A DNA stretch of 64,000 nt from Apricaphanius iberus (Eukaryota; Chordata; Actinopteri; Cyprinodontiformes; Aphaniidae): contig JAPXFQ010001355.1 of assembly GCA_028564705.1 (NCBI GenBank), forward strand, positions 558,001 through 622,000, given 5' to 3'. Positions 32,430-43,465 of this stretch are shown piece after piece. The notes beneath the pieces were generated by a model. The model searched no databases. It was not told where the DNA came from and worked only from the letters and a program-made list of their open reading frames with translations. Numbering within the stretch: position 1 is the stretch's first letter; each line of letters starts with the position of its first letter. The position numbers were made by a program, and so were the translations under genes.

Positions 32430-33600
32430 GTACCTATTCCAAACATCGTTAACCATTTACATTGGGCCAAAAAAGTATTTGGCAGCCACCGACCGTGGGA
32501 GTTTGTCGGAGGAGACCAAAATAGAACTCTTTTGTGTAAACGCCACTCTGTCTTTGGAGGGGTAAGGATGGTGAGTTGTATTCCAAGAACACCATACCCA
32601 CTGTGAAGCATGGGAGTGGAGAGATTTTGCTTTGGGGCTGCTTTTCTGCAAATGGGACAGGACAACTGATCCATATTGAGTAATGGATGAATGATGCCAT
32701 GTATTGTGAGATTTTGGGTAAAAACCTCCTTCCACCCAACCTTGCTCTGCAAGATGGATTCTCGTGAGATTTGGAGTTTTCCAAACTCAGGAGAATCCAT
32801 CTTGCACCGCTCCAATCTAAATCGTCCGACCAATATTTCGCTGGACCAATCATTTGTTAGCATTGTGCTTTGGGGCAGGAGTTCAGTTACTTGTGACGGT
32901 AGTATCAACTGCCCAGGTAAGAGAAACAAACATGGCCGAGCCGGTTGATGCTCGCATAGAAGCGGCTATTGAATTGATTTTACAGCAACTGAATACTATG
33001 TCTTTGTTTAAAAATGAGTAAAGGGAACCACTTTGTGAAAAGTGAAACAAATATGGCCTTGTCGGTTGACGCTCGCGTAGAAGCCAGTACCAGCCGGGCG
33101 CTACCTTGCGCGTCCTCCAATCAGCTCAAAGTATTCTACCAGATGGCCCTTTGAGACGGTTTCTGCTGCAAAGATTCCAGATCGAAATGTGTAGGCTCGA
33201 CATGGGGCAGGGCAACACATCAATAGGCTGATGCCAGGTTACCTTCAACCAGTGGAAGCACTGTAGATGAAATGTTGCTGAATCTTCCAGCATGACCAAT
33301 GATCCCAAACACACCACCCTGGCAACAAAAGAGTGGCATCATTAAAAGCATTTCACAGTTCTGGAGTGGCCTACCTCCAGTCTGAAGGCCTCAACCCAAT
33401 AGAGAATCTGCAAAGGGAGTTAAAAGTTTTTGTTACACAGTAAAAGCCTCAAAATATCACAACTGTAAAGAAGATCTGCATGGAAGAATGGGCCAAAATT
33501 CCAGCCAACAGTGCGTACAAAAGCTGGTAAAGGCCTAATGGAAACGTTTGACTTCTACCATTGCCAGCGAATGTTACATTACAAAGTTCTGAGTTGAACG
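32430..33600 (+). pseudogene. Decayed Tc1-type transposase
   Basis: On the plus strand, in changing frames, one can read [14 protein letters not shown] (about 32510-32560, after the first catalytic aspartate) and [19 protein letters not shown] (about 32590-32645). Next comes [12 protein letters not shown]. After an interruption of about 400 bp come MTNDPKHTTLATKEWH (about 33290-33340) and C-terminal wording such as MEEWAKIPAN near 33480-33510. The catalytic QQD and NPIE motifs are mutated. The interruption (about 32760-33130) contains a snap-back hairpin and unrelated sequence, so the copy was broken by insertion or rearrangement. Confidence 0.78.
32748..32806. repeat. Perfect 16-bp-arm hairpin
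   Basis: TGCAAGATGGATTCTC (32748-32763) pairs exactly with GAGAATCCATCTTGCA (32791-32806). The 27-nt loop itself contains TTTGG pairing with CCAAA. Confidence 0.95.
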
Positions 33601-35385
33601 GAACTTCCTGTGTTGCTCAGTTTTGTTGAGTTTTTTTTTTTTTTTCCTGCCTGGCTGACAACCCTAGTTTAAAAAAACCTTAAAGAAGCCTCCACCTAAA
33701 AATCATTTGTGTGTCAGCATTTTGGATACACTTATGGTAGAACAAAATATATATTTATACTGTACACAGTTGTCCTATAAATACTGCTAAAATCTCACGG
33801 TGTCTCATTCTAGTGAATTAGTATTCTCATGTCTTTTACGGCATGTTACGCCCCTACTGGCTTGAGATTAACATCTTGTCCTCTATATCTTGGGTTGTTG
33901 AATTAAATAATTATCATAAGTAATTCAATGCATGTTCAAGCAGAGACAAAATGGAGCCAATTTCCAGTTTAACATTTATTTTGAACAGATTAACAAATTG
34001 CAGTTTACAGAGAAAGTTGCCCTAGTTTCTCTGTGGTCCAGACTTAAAGAAATCTGAACAATTAACTGATCTTTATTTCACAGCTTTATAGACAACCGGG
34101 CCTCTGGGCGTTTATAATCTCTCCAATCAGAACATTTTCATACAGTGTCTTAGCTCTTATTGGCTGTCAGGAAATTATACAGTCAGAAAATGAATCGTCT
34201 CTGTTCTGGGTCAAAGGTTCATTATAAAATTTATGGTTAAATGGCTATCTGCTTCTCTAAAAACTTTTCTCCCAGTTTCTTATCTAAACATCCTTGCTTT
34301 TACAGCTTGCAATAAAAACTCACCCCAGAGTTTTATGACTTAAAAGCTTAGCCCCATAAACCATACTGACAAACCCATCATGCAAGCTAATTAAAACAGA
34401 CTTTTACTTTCTGAACGATAAAAGTTTTACAGAATTACCACAATTGTAAAGGAGACACCAAGCAAAAGCTGCTGTAAAACCTGCAATGTAATTTGAACTG
34501 TGTACATTTTAAATGATCTCTTTTTTTGCTTTTGCTTGACAAATTCTTAAAGTGATACACTAATTGTAAATATTTACAATTGGTAAGTCTTATATTTGAG
34601 TAAATTATTTGAGGTCTTGTTAAGCTTCAACCACATCCATCTGAATTCATAAGAGCTTGGATTGTTAATTCCAACAAAATTTCACAACTATGGATCCTCT
34701 ATCTTGAGAACAATTTTGAGGCAGGAAACTGAAAGAAAAAAGGATCTAGGAGAAAATACATTTCTACTGGGAGGTCGAACAAGCCAAAAAGATACAATAT
34801 TTTGTTTAGAGAATGAACATAACCAACATTGTAGAAAAAATAACTATTACACATCCACCATTTCATTTCAAAATCTTTTTGATCTTCATTTGAAAATGTT
34901 CCTAAAATTTTCTGAATAGATTTTTACTCAATAGGTGCACAGACAGGAAAATATGCTTTGACTTTTAACACAGTAAACAGGCACGTGGAAGCATTATAGG
35001 TGTTTAGTCTAATATTCAAATGTGTTTCTGATCATTTATGTGTGATCACAGCCACGTTCAAAAATAAACCTGTTGCAAAGCCTGTTTTAATGTGCCCGAT
35101 GACTGTGTGAGGGAAGGTACTTGTGTGTAGGTAGTTGTGTAAGTCTCTGAAGTTTATGAGCAGCTTGCAAAACACTCCTGAGAGATTGCTGCATGTCTTG
35201 TTAAAGCTGAGAGCTTCAACACTAGTGTGGGATATATGTGAATCTTTCTCAAAGATACCATGTTCATGTGTCAGAGCTGCTGTCATGATCATCTTGTACA
35301 TCTTTAAAGATGTTTGTTCTGAAAAAAAAAATGACATCCATCCACAGAGACAGTGCCACTGCTGAATTGGTCCATAGTTTGGAAG
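33601..35385. other. Non-coding stretch
   Basis: No recognisable gene, RNA or repeat. The open minus frame at 35032-35409 has no domain. Confidence 0.5.
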
Positions 35386-35675
35386 ATATATACACAATGG
35401 GGGAAACAATTATTTGACCACACGCCGATTTTGTAACTTTGTCCAATGACAAAAAAAAAAGTCTCAGAAAAGTATCATTTTAATGGTAGGTTTATTTTAA
35501 CAGTGACAGTGCATCAAAATGACGATTGAAAAATAACTTTAAATAAAAGATAGAAAGTGATTTGCATTTCATTGAATGAAAAAAGTATTTGAACCCCTAC
35601 AAACCATTAAGAGTTCTGGCTCCCACAGAGTGGTTAGACAATCCTACTCAATTAGTCACCCTCTTAAAAGACACC
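35386..35675 (+). mobile_element. Truncated Tc1-type element, left end only
   Basis: Same family end as 27205-27490. It shares GGGGGAAA-AATTATTTGACC, GATTTTGTAA-TTTGTCCAA, the AGTATCATTTTAAT block and the inner GAATGAAAAAAGTATTTGAA. It extends further into the element (TCTGGCTCCCACAGAGTGG). The transposase is absent. Confidence 0.82.
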
Positions 35676-35681
35676 TTTCTT

Positions 35682-36070
35682 AAAGACACAGTGTGTAATT
35701 TTCGGCCAGTAGGGGGCAGTGCATACCTAAATTATCACAAGCATGCGGTATCTGTGTCTTGGAGTAAGAAACTCAACAACGGAGGTCCAACTAGTGCCGT
35801 TTTCAAAGGCTCAATTCCCTGAGAATGATCTATTTGCAGCAACTTGACGAGCACATCAGTCTCTCTTTCATCGCTTGGAACTACCAAAGAGGTAAAAATG
35901 TATTTATGGCTAAACTTTTTTGCATTTTGAGGGGAAATCAATGTTTTAATAGCGGGCTTGTTCTGTGCGCTTTGTCCATCCAGGCTCTTGTAGCTCTTGT
36001 ACATAATTATTTTTGCATAATATTTTAATGGCTATTTTCAAAGATGTACTCCAAAAACTACACACTGTCC
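35682..36070 (+). mobile_element. MITE-like element (AGTGTGTAA ends)
   Basis: The left end is TTAAAGACACAGTGTGTAAT. The right end on the complement is GGACAGTGTGTAGTTTTTGG. A GCCAGTAGGGGGCAG motif follows the left end. The interior of 390 bp has no gene. It abuts the preceding Tc1 fragment. Confidence 0.7.
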
Positions 36071-36384
36071 ACATAATCAATCAATCAAGCAGACTCCAAA
36101 CTCTCCAACATTAAGAGTCTTACACAGTGACGCTTGTAACGCGGTATTTAGTAGTAGGTAATCAGTTTATAGGTATTTGTTTAAATCACTGTGCATTACT
36201 ATTTTTTGTAATTTTCCTAAACAAAAAGATATATTTGGTACTTTCCGGCAAAAGCATTAGGAAAACAAGCAACAACAGCAGTAAATATGGTTTTACTTAC
36301 TTTCAACAACACTGCTGCCGTCTATTTCTGTCGTAATCTGAAACAGCTGATTATCTCCTTAACGGTCGCCATGTTTGTTTTGGT
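36071..36384. other. Non-coding stretch
   Basis: Nothing recognisable. Confidence 0.5.
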
Positions 36385-36997
36385 CTAAGGCCGTTTTCAC
36401 ATGTGTGGCCGTACCAGAAAACGGCCAGAGAAAATGCAATTTTTTTCTGTTCACATGGCACGGATCTCTGACCGTATTGCGATCCAGTCTTTTACTACAA
36501 ATAAACAGCAGGTGGCGGCATACAAATAAGTCTTAGTTCTCCAACAAACAAGGGAGTGAGAAGTACCGACGTCATAAAACGAGCGACAGCCTAGAATGTA
36601 AACAAACTGGTCTACTGGTCAGCTGCTACCTGAAGCCATCTACAGGGTGAGTGTTGTAGTAAACCCGCCGTTTTGTAACCTGCTGTGTTGCTGTGGGATG
36701 CTTGAATCGCGTTGTTTTGGTATTTGTATGGTCGCGAGGTGATTCTGTAATTTCGGCCGGCGATGTCGTCATTTCCGCATGGAGCGCGTCTATTGTCTTG
36801 AGTACGGCCAGAGTACGGGTTGTGTTCACATGATACGTGGCCGCTCGTACCTGGACTCGGATACTACCTCCAAGGCAGGTCTCTCTGGCCGTATTCTGGC
36901 ACGGTACAGTCTGTGTTCACATGGTACGAAATAAGTGGATTTTGACCAAATACCGTACCCGAGTACGGACTCCCGTACCATGTGAAAGCGCCCTAAG
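36385..36997 (+). mobile_element. Fold-back element, copy B (complete)
   Basis: The left end CTAAGGCCGTTTTCACATG and the right end, complement CTTAGGGCGCTTTCACATGG, are inverted repeats. The interior is rich in CpG and in variants of GTACGG and CACATGGTACG. No gene is present. Copy A at 29379-29822 is a shorter inverted relative about 7 kb away. Confidence 0.8.
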
Positions 36998-37644
36998 TCT
37001 GTGATTCTGAGTTTTGTACCCTGTAACTGCCCCCTAGTGGAACTCTCCAGTAGAATGTGCAGTGAGCAAGCAAGTATGTCCCCAAGACGCAGCTTGTTTC
37101 TTAATAGTTGCTGGTGTCAATGTGAGGTTAAAAAACAAGTATATTTCTGGTCTTACTGTTAAAATGCGATAAAGTGAGTATTGGCAAAAGTGGTTATTGT
37201 TTCTATGTTGAGGCAGTGGGAAGTGCTATTGGCAGCTACTGAAAGTAACTAATAAAGTAAATTGTAATCTAACTTAGTTACTTTATAATAAAGTAATCAG
37301 TAAACTCAGTAAAATCAGTAAAGTTACAAGTTGTTAAAATGCATCACTAGTATTGTTCTTTATGATAGCAGAATTCCTTATAAAAGTATTTAATAAATAT
37401 ATGTTTTGATTCTACTTTACAGTTAAATAAGCACATAATCTGACAAGAGCCCATATTTTTTGCATGATTGAGGAAATAATAGGAGCAGCAGGTGGCGTGG
37501 GGGTTTTGTGCAATCTGGAATTGGTGATCTTGGTGGTCTAATCTATTGCTACTTCAACTGTTTAGTTTATTAAATTACTTGTCTATTTTTCCTTCTCCTC
37601 ATCCATCTGTGAATGACTCTTGTCCTTTTCATTTGTTCTTTCAG
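36998..37644. other. Non-coding with GTTACTT-type repeat
   Basis: At about 37220-37330 there are repeated AAGTAACT and TTAGTTACTTTA words like those at 8748-8855, probably the same repeat class. Nothing else is recognised before the candidate exon at 37645. Confidence 0.45.
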
Positions 37645-37686
37645 AATCTTGCCAGGAGTAAAGCTGAAAAACGAAAAGGTCACACG
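37645..37686 (+). other. Candidate 42-nt internal exon
   Basis: A pyrimidine-rich acceptor (TTCATTTGTTCTTTCAG) ends at 37644 and a strong donor (gtgagt) begins at 37687. A plausible branch site (AATGAC) lies about 30 nt upstream of the acceptor. The enclosed 42 nt are a multiple of three, and in one frame read NLARSKAEKRKGHT, with a basic, hydrophilic character and no stop. No gene name can be given. It could be chance, since such combinations do occur in long non-coding DNA. Confidence 0.35.
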
Positions 37687-38640
37687 GTGAGTTAACAACA
37701 GCCAGAAAGAGGAATGCTGGAAGTGCTTAATTAAGCTTCCCTCTGTTTTGTTTTTCAAACACCCAACGGCATGTCAGTCTAGTGGAGATAAATATTATCT
37801 ATCCTTTGCTTCATTTATCCTCCAACATCAATTCTCTCCTTACCTTCCTTTCCCTTTCTCCCCACTTACAATATTCAGCCTCACAGCAAAATGTGCCCGA
37901 GAAAATAAATTGCCACCTTTATAATAAGTGGTCCTAATGCAGATGAATGGTGCACGATCTCAGAGCAGTGAAGCCTCTCCCCCAGCAGCCACCTACTTTC
38001 ATTTCCATAATAAACAGGGGGTATGACTGAAAGCAAGGCTGCCAGGGCTTTAGGGTTCTAAACTGATCCGTAGTTTTTCCCCTTCTCTGGTAAACCTTTA
38101 TTGTCTTTTTTAGGGCAAATACACACAAAAACACATCATATTCATATAAATGTAACAGGACATAGAAAAGGTCATGAGTAATTGGGCAATAGGAGATCCG
38201 GTCAGCATGACACAGCTGATTATTCTATGTAAAAATCAGATGTCCTGCAAAAGGGGTCTGGCTGCAGACAAGATCAACTCTGTCTGGAGCCAGAAAGCTG
38301 GGTCTGTAACAGAAAAGTGTTTTTTCAGAGATAAAACTCATTGCTATTACTATTTAATAAATTCAGTCTGTTGCTGACACCAACAAGATAAGTAAGTAAC
38401 TCCACTGAATTCAACGCTATGTGTAAATGGATCAATTTATGTATGATATTGCTTTGTGGGTTCTTTGACTTTGACTTTGTTGAACTTCACCACTGTTATC
38501 CGTTGAAGTAGTGTCTATCAATAATTGAAGACAGATTTCTTGATTTTACAAATTGTTGAAAAGTCAAGACTTATAATTTAGAAATGAACATAAATGGCAT
38601 ATATACATCAGCTTTGTTTAGTTTGTTTAAAACTAACTCT
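37687..38640. other. Non-coding, repeat-poor
   Basis: No gene or repeat is recognised. If the upstream exon is real this is intron. The 37900-38060 part looks single-copy. Confidence 0.4.
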
Positions 38641-39690
38641 AGTTCATTTCCTCCCTTGGTCCGGACCGTTTGGCTGGTGTGAATACAAACCAACGAACTC
38701 CGGTGCGTACCAAACAAGCGAACCAAGACCCAGCTGAAGAGGCAGTCTCGGAGCTTTTCCAAATTAAACTTGGTCCGGCGCACATCAGGTGTGAATGCAA
38801 ACCAACTTCATCCAACCCTCATTTTCAAAGGTGTGCTGCAGATATCCTGATGGTAATATCAACACAGTCTATTGATATTATTTTTCATAATTATAATATT
38901 ATCTTATTTCTACACGACCCATCTTTCTGCATCCTAATGTACACCTCATGTTGCATCAAACTGTCTTAACGCTCAAACATTTCTGTTAAGATCTGTAGCT
39001 TGTGCTACAACATTTGGTTTGTCACTCATTTCGATAGTTTAAAAAGTCCGGTCATAAAACATTTTCTCCTGTCAATTTAAAAAAATGATTGATTTCTTTT
39101 ATTTTAGTTTGAGTCAGAACTAAACAGATAATCTAAATCATACCATCACACATTGTGCAAAGTAATAAAATTGCATGGATAAACATTTCCCCAGTCTGAA
39201 TGTGCTGAAAGGAGCTGAAGTGCTCCACCTTTGCGTAAGGGATGCTGAAGCGACAATTCCGCCATAGTTTTGAAATCAGGGACCATTTATCCAATTAAAG
39301 TGATCTGAATACAACAAAAGTCTCTGAACAAGGGGCCAATGGATGCACACTTTTTGCATCAGTAAACTGCAGCGATCTATCACCGCCAGTCTCTGTTTTG
39401 CCACATGTGCAGCCACAGATGTGCTCCCATCATGTTGTCACTTTAAGATTTTTTTGCCAACATTTTAAAATCGGTCAAATACAGAAAATAAGTTGAGCTG
39501 TTCTCACACAGCTTCCTGGTGTTACACTGCTTAAACTTAGCAAACGTGTCTTTTGGTTGAAAAACTTTGGTCCCGCTGTGTTTAACTGGAACTGTGAATA
39601 GGAACTAATGCAAAAAAAAAGTGGAAAGAAAATATTTGGTCAGGACCAAAGCAAGCAAACTGAAGACCTTCCTAGTATGAATACACCCGA
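38641..39690. mobile_element. Possible decayed DNA element
   Basis: The left part (GGTCCGGACCGTTTGG, GGTGTGAATACAAACC) and the right part (complement GGGTGTATTCATACTAGG, then TTTGGTCCTGACC) share inverted words. These are typical of a fish element whose ends mention GGTGTGAATxCxAAC. The interior encodes nothing. Boundaries are uncertain. Confidence 0.35.
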
Positions 39691-40177
39691 ATGTATTACT
39701 CTGTGTGAAAAAAAAAAATACCTTGATACCCTGGAGAAATAGCACACTACAAATTTGTTTTTTATTCCATCAGCTTTATTCCATTTTTGTTCGGTAATTA
39801 TTTTGCTGGGTAAATTGCTGAAATATTGCACATACTAATATTCCTGTCTATCAGTGTTCTGTCCTTTAACAGCAGCATTTAAAAATATTTCAATGAGCTC
39901 TACTGAATCATAAGCTCGTGCATGAGGCAGACATGCTGTGTGAGTTGACTTATGAACGCGCAGAAGCAACAGCTGAGTCACTCCCGTACTGGACAATTTA
40001 CAGATTTGCAGCCATTTCACTAGCAAGGACCACGCCACAGATTGAGAATTTTATTTGTTTATTGAAGGCATGGAGAATTGAACAGTCTGAGGAGGGACAT
40101 CGGAGACCCAGGGGAAGACTCGGTGTGGGGGTGCAGTCTTCGAGAAATCATCTTTCCGAGCGTGGACGAGAGGGAAC
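39691..40177. other. Unassigned sequence before minisatellite
   Basis: A frame runs through from 39918 into the minisatellite (to 40388), but no domain is visible and the opposite strand is open too. Not called as a gene. Confidence 0.4.
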
Positions 40178-40377
40178 GGGTCGGCAAGACCCTGCAAAGA
40201 GCGGCGACGGGTCGGCAAGACCCTGCAAAGTGCGGCGACGGGTCGGCAAGACCCTGCAAAGAGCGGCGACGGGTCGGCAAGACCCTGCAAAGTGCGGCGA
40301 CGGGTCGGCAAGACCCTGCAAAGAGCGGCGACGGGTCGGCAAGACCCTGCAAAGAGCGGCGACGGGTCAGCAGGTAC
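40178..40377. repeat. 31-bp minisatellite, six units
   Basis: The unit GGGTCGGCAAGACCCTGCAA then AGAGCGGCGAC starts at 40178, 40209, 40240, 40271, 40302 and 40333, with a partial seventh unit. Units 2 and 4 have AGTGCGG where the others have AGAGCGG. It is nearly perfect and GC-rich. Confidence 0.97.
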
Positions 40378-40731
40378 CCGGAACCTAGAGGGAGGGGAAG
40401 GGAGGGGCGAAAAAATCGAGCCAAACAAGGGATGAAGAGCGGGCAGAGCTTATAAGTGTATCGTGATGTGATTAGAGATGTAGGACAGGTGCGGGGTACC
40501 GGAAGAGTTGATTAAGACTAATTACGAAGTGGTACGAAGTGGATCTGAAACGTGGTCCCTGCTCCCGAACCTAAGTTAACAAGTTAACTCCATTTAATGA
40601 GGTAAGAAATGTTACTGTTGTGTTAGTTTAGTTGGTATCTGGGCTGGAGTTTTTGCTGGTGCTCAAAGCTGCTCTTTGCTGAGCAGAATCCGTCCTTCAG
40701 TTACCTCTCGCTCCGACCTCAATGAAGCTGT
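40378..40731. other. Non-coding stretch
   Basis: Contains a direct repeat of ACGAAGTGGT near 40530. No gene. Confidence 0.45.
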
Positions 40732-41850
40732 CCCCCCACCCACTTGAAAAGTAAAGGCAAATAGGCGGAGAGGGTTAGTGCTTCGTTTGTGCAGATTCGT
40801 GCTGCTTTGGTTTTGAGATATTAAACTTTATTTTATAGGTCATTCAAAGTTCACCATCCCCCCCAGAGAGAACCAAAACGTACCAAATAGCCCTTTTACA
40901 CTTGGGTCAGCTCAGTCTGGTACGGGTTGGTTCGGCCCCGTAACAGAGAATTTTATACTACCCCTGGCTGGGCCGGGCCGAGTTGATCCTATTCTCGGAC
41001 TACCTCCTGAGTGAGTCCGAAGTGAGCCGAAGCAACCCAACACGCCCACCTATGGACTGATAGGTCCTTTACAGTGATGTCACTGTCACTCCTACCGGCG
41101 TAGCGGTGGCAACTGATTGGCCGGGTGTAGTGATGTCACAGAATCGCGACTGATCGCTCCATAATAAAAAGCTGATCGGTAATAGCCATTAAAAAGTTTC
41201 TCTTTAAAAAGAACCACAGGCCGACAAAAAGGGTAAACCATACCGTCACGTCCTCCATTGTTGATGATCTCTGGGGTCGCTTTCTTTCTACTTCCGGCGG
41301 TTGCAGATGACATCACCAACATTTTGCACTACTTTCTCTGCTGAACCCGCCCATGTCTGCACCCACGGCCTCGGTCTGACGACAGCTATATGAATACAAC
41401 CTAACCTGTGCGACATCAAGCGGAGCTTTCCAAAGGTGAAAGCTCCCAAAGTGGTCTACATTTTTAGTGTTTCGTTTGTGCTGATGACATCACCGTCCTT
41501 CTAGACTGATGCAAAACAGACCAAAATAGTTTACTTTTTTAGTGCCTGTCTGTGGGAATGGTGACCATTGAATGATCTATAAAATAAAATTTAATATCTC
41601 AGAAACCAAAGCAGCATAAACAAGAATTTTACCTGCACAAATAAGCACAAGCGAAGCACAAAAAAAACAGACGACTTTGGTCTATTTTGGTGCTGTCTGG
41701 GGGATGATGACCTTTGAATGATCTATAAAATAAAATTTAATATCTCAGAAACCAAAGCAGCAAAAACGATAATTTTACCTGCACAAATCTGCACAAACGA
41801 AGTACTAACTGCTCCGCCCATTTGCCTTTTTCTTTTCCAGTAGGTGGGGT
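40732..41850. mobile_element. Long fold-back element with ~150-bp inverted arms
   Basis: The left arm (40732-40900) is matched inversely by the right arm (41675-41850). Paired blocks include CTTTACTTTTCAAGTGGGTG on the left complement against CTTTTTCTTTTCCAGTAGGTG on the right, and AATATCTCAxAACCAAAGCA in both. The right arm carries an extra 20 bp near 41770-41790 and a tandem duplication. The GC-rich middle (CCGGGCCGAG, TGGTACGGGTTGG) has no gene. Confidence 0.8.
41571..41811 (+). repeat. 146-bp tandem duplication in the right arm
   Basis: AATGATCTATAAAATAAAAT and the following 80 bp occur at 41571 and again at 41717, 146 bp apart. A third, inverted copy forms part of the left arm at about 40783-40850. 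Confidence 0.9.
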
Positions 41851-43057
41851 TCGCGGTTGTTTTGGATGGAGATAGCGCACACCACATGAGTGTGAACGCG
41901 CATGACGCCTTTAAACCCTTTAAGGCTTCAACAGATATGTGTTATGTTCCCTTTGTGCTTGATGTAGGTTTTCTTTATTGTTATGATAATTTTCTTGCTG
42001 TTTGTTTATACTTGTTTTGGTCTTACCATATTCCATTTTGTTCCTGTGCTAGTTATTGCTCAAGAAGTCTTGCCGTATAAATTCACTTTTTTTTGTGTCT
42101 AGGTTCTTGGTGTATTCTTGTTCTGTTATTTTGTGCATTTGGATTTCTTTGCTCTGAGGTCTGTTTTTCTCCTTTTCTCCTGATTTGTTGGCATTTTTGA
42201 CTTAGTTCCGCCGTTAAGTGTTAACCTTCCCTAAGCCCGTTAGTTTGGTCCCCAACTCAGGTGTTTTTTTTTCAATTTATTCAAAAGATGCATTGGAAAC
42301 AGCTTGAACAGACACTTTTGGATGCAGATGCTCTACCTCACCTAAATCCAATGTAACAATCACACTCATTCCGTATTATTTAAACTCTCACCGGCCATGC
42401 TATACACACATATTACGAGCATCAGCACGCAATGTGACATTCAAAACAGATTTGAGTTCTATTTTTTAAGAGTGTTCGCGACAATTTTCAGAGTTTCAGA
42501 TGCGCCAACACAGGAAACAGCCACGATTTAGCGAAATAAAACTTCTGCTAGACGTTCAACATAAAAGTTCTGTGTCTCTGGTTGAAGGGATGAACCCATA
42601 GTCTCCTTCTTCCTCTGCTTTCTTCTCTCAGCACCTCGTTAACAAGAAGAAGAAAGGCCAGGATTCATTTTTTAATTGATGTTGAATGTAAAAATATGGA
42701 TGACTGTTAGAAAATTACGTAACAACACAACTGTGATGAAGTGTGTTCATAAGAAATAGTTATAGAGCTGGGTACGATCTTAACACGAACGAGCAAGTGC
42801 GACAAAAATTAGTAGGCTATTTCCTACACAAATATACATTTTATTTCAACAAATCAATAAATGTGGTTCTTTTATGAACGAGAACTTACCCATTTTATAA
42901 CTAAAGAGGAGCAGCAGTAGAAAAGTCCACAGCTGGAAACCCGCACGCATGATTCTCACTTCACGTTTTGGTTTAAATTGACACCTTTAAATAGAAGGGT
43001 GTAAAACGTGTACGCTTGCGTTACGCTCGCACGACGCTTTGGTGATAATTCGGGGTA
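41851..43057. other. Non-coding stretch
   Basis: No gene or defined repeat. The open frame 41844-42080 lacks motifs. Confidence 0.5.
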
Positions 43058-43465
43058 ACAAGTAACTCACATTCCTTCTAGAGTCTTGTAGCAAAAGTAG
43101 GTGTTGGCTAGCAGACTGAGAGACGAGGACTGGGCGGATACTTCCTTGCTATTTCAACTCAATACGGAGGTGTGGCCGAGACTGGGCTTGTTCTATATTC
43201 TACAGCGCCAGGATGGTTGGTGTCAGCAATAAAGTCCAATATCTGCATTAAGGGCTGACCCAGTGGCAATGCCCAATTTTAATTCAAGATCAGTGTAAAG
43301 TTGTTAACTGAAGAGGGCTCTCCACTGACAGTTTTTGATATAAAGTTAATATTTTTACTGAAATGTACTAAGATATCAAAAATAATGACCAGACATGTAT
43401 ACAGCACTATTAGACACTCATTTACACAGTAAAAATATTTGGGGCGAGTTGCACTTTAAATGCTG
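43058..43465 (+). mobile_element. Partial copy of the fold-back element at 44646
   Basis: Shares with 46885-47221 the blocks GGAGGTGTGxCCGAGACTG, AATAATGACCxGACATGTA and the right end GGGGxGAGTTxCACTTTAA. The left part of the element is missing. Confidence 0.75.

Noticed and set aside
32252..32929. 225-codon minus-strand frame
   Set aside because: The recognisable coding content is a Tc1 transposase on the plus strand; the minus frame is its shadow.
35032..35409. 125-codon minus-strand frame
   Set aside because: No recognisable motif, a frame on the other strand is also open, and it runs into the end of a Tc1 fragment.
39918..40455. Repetitive protein-like frames on both strands
   Set aside because: They are translations of a 31-bp minisatellite; several frames and both strands are open because of the repeat.
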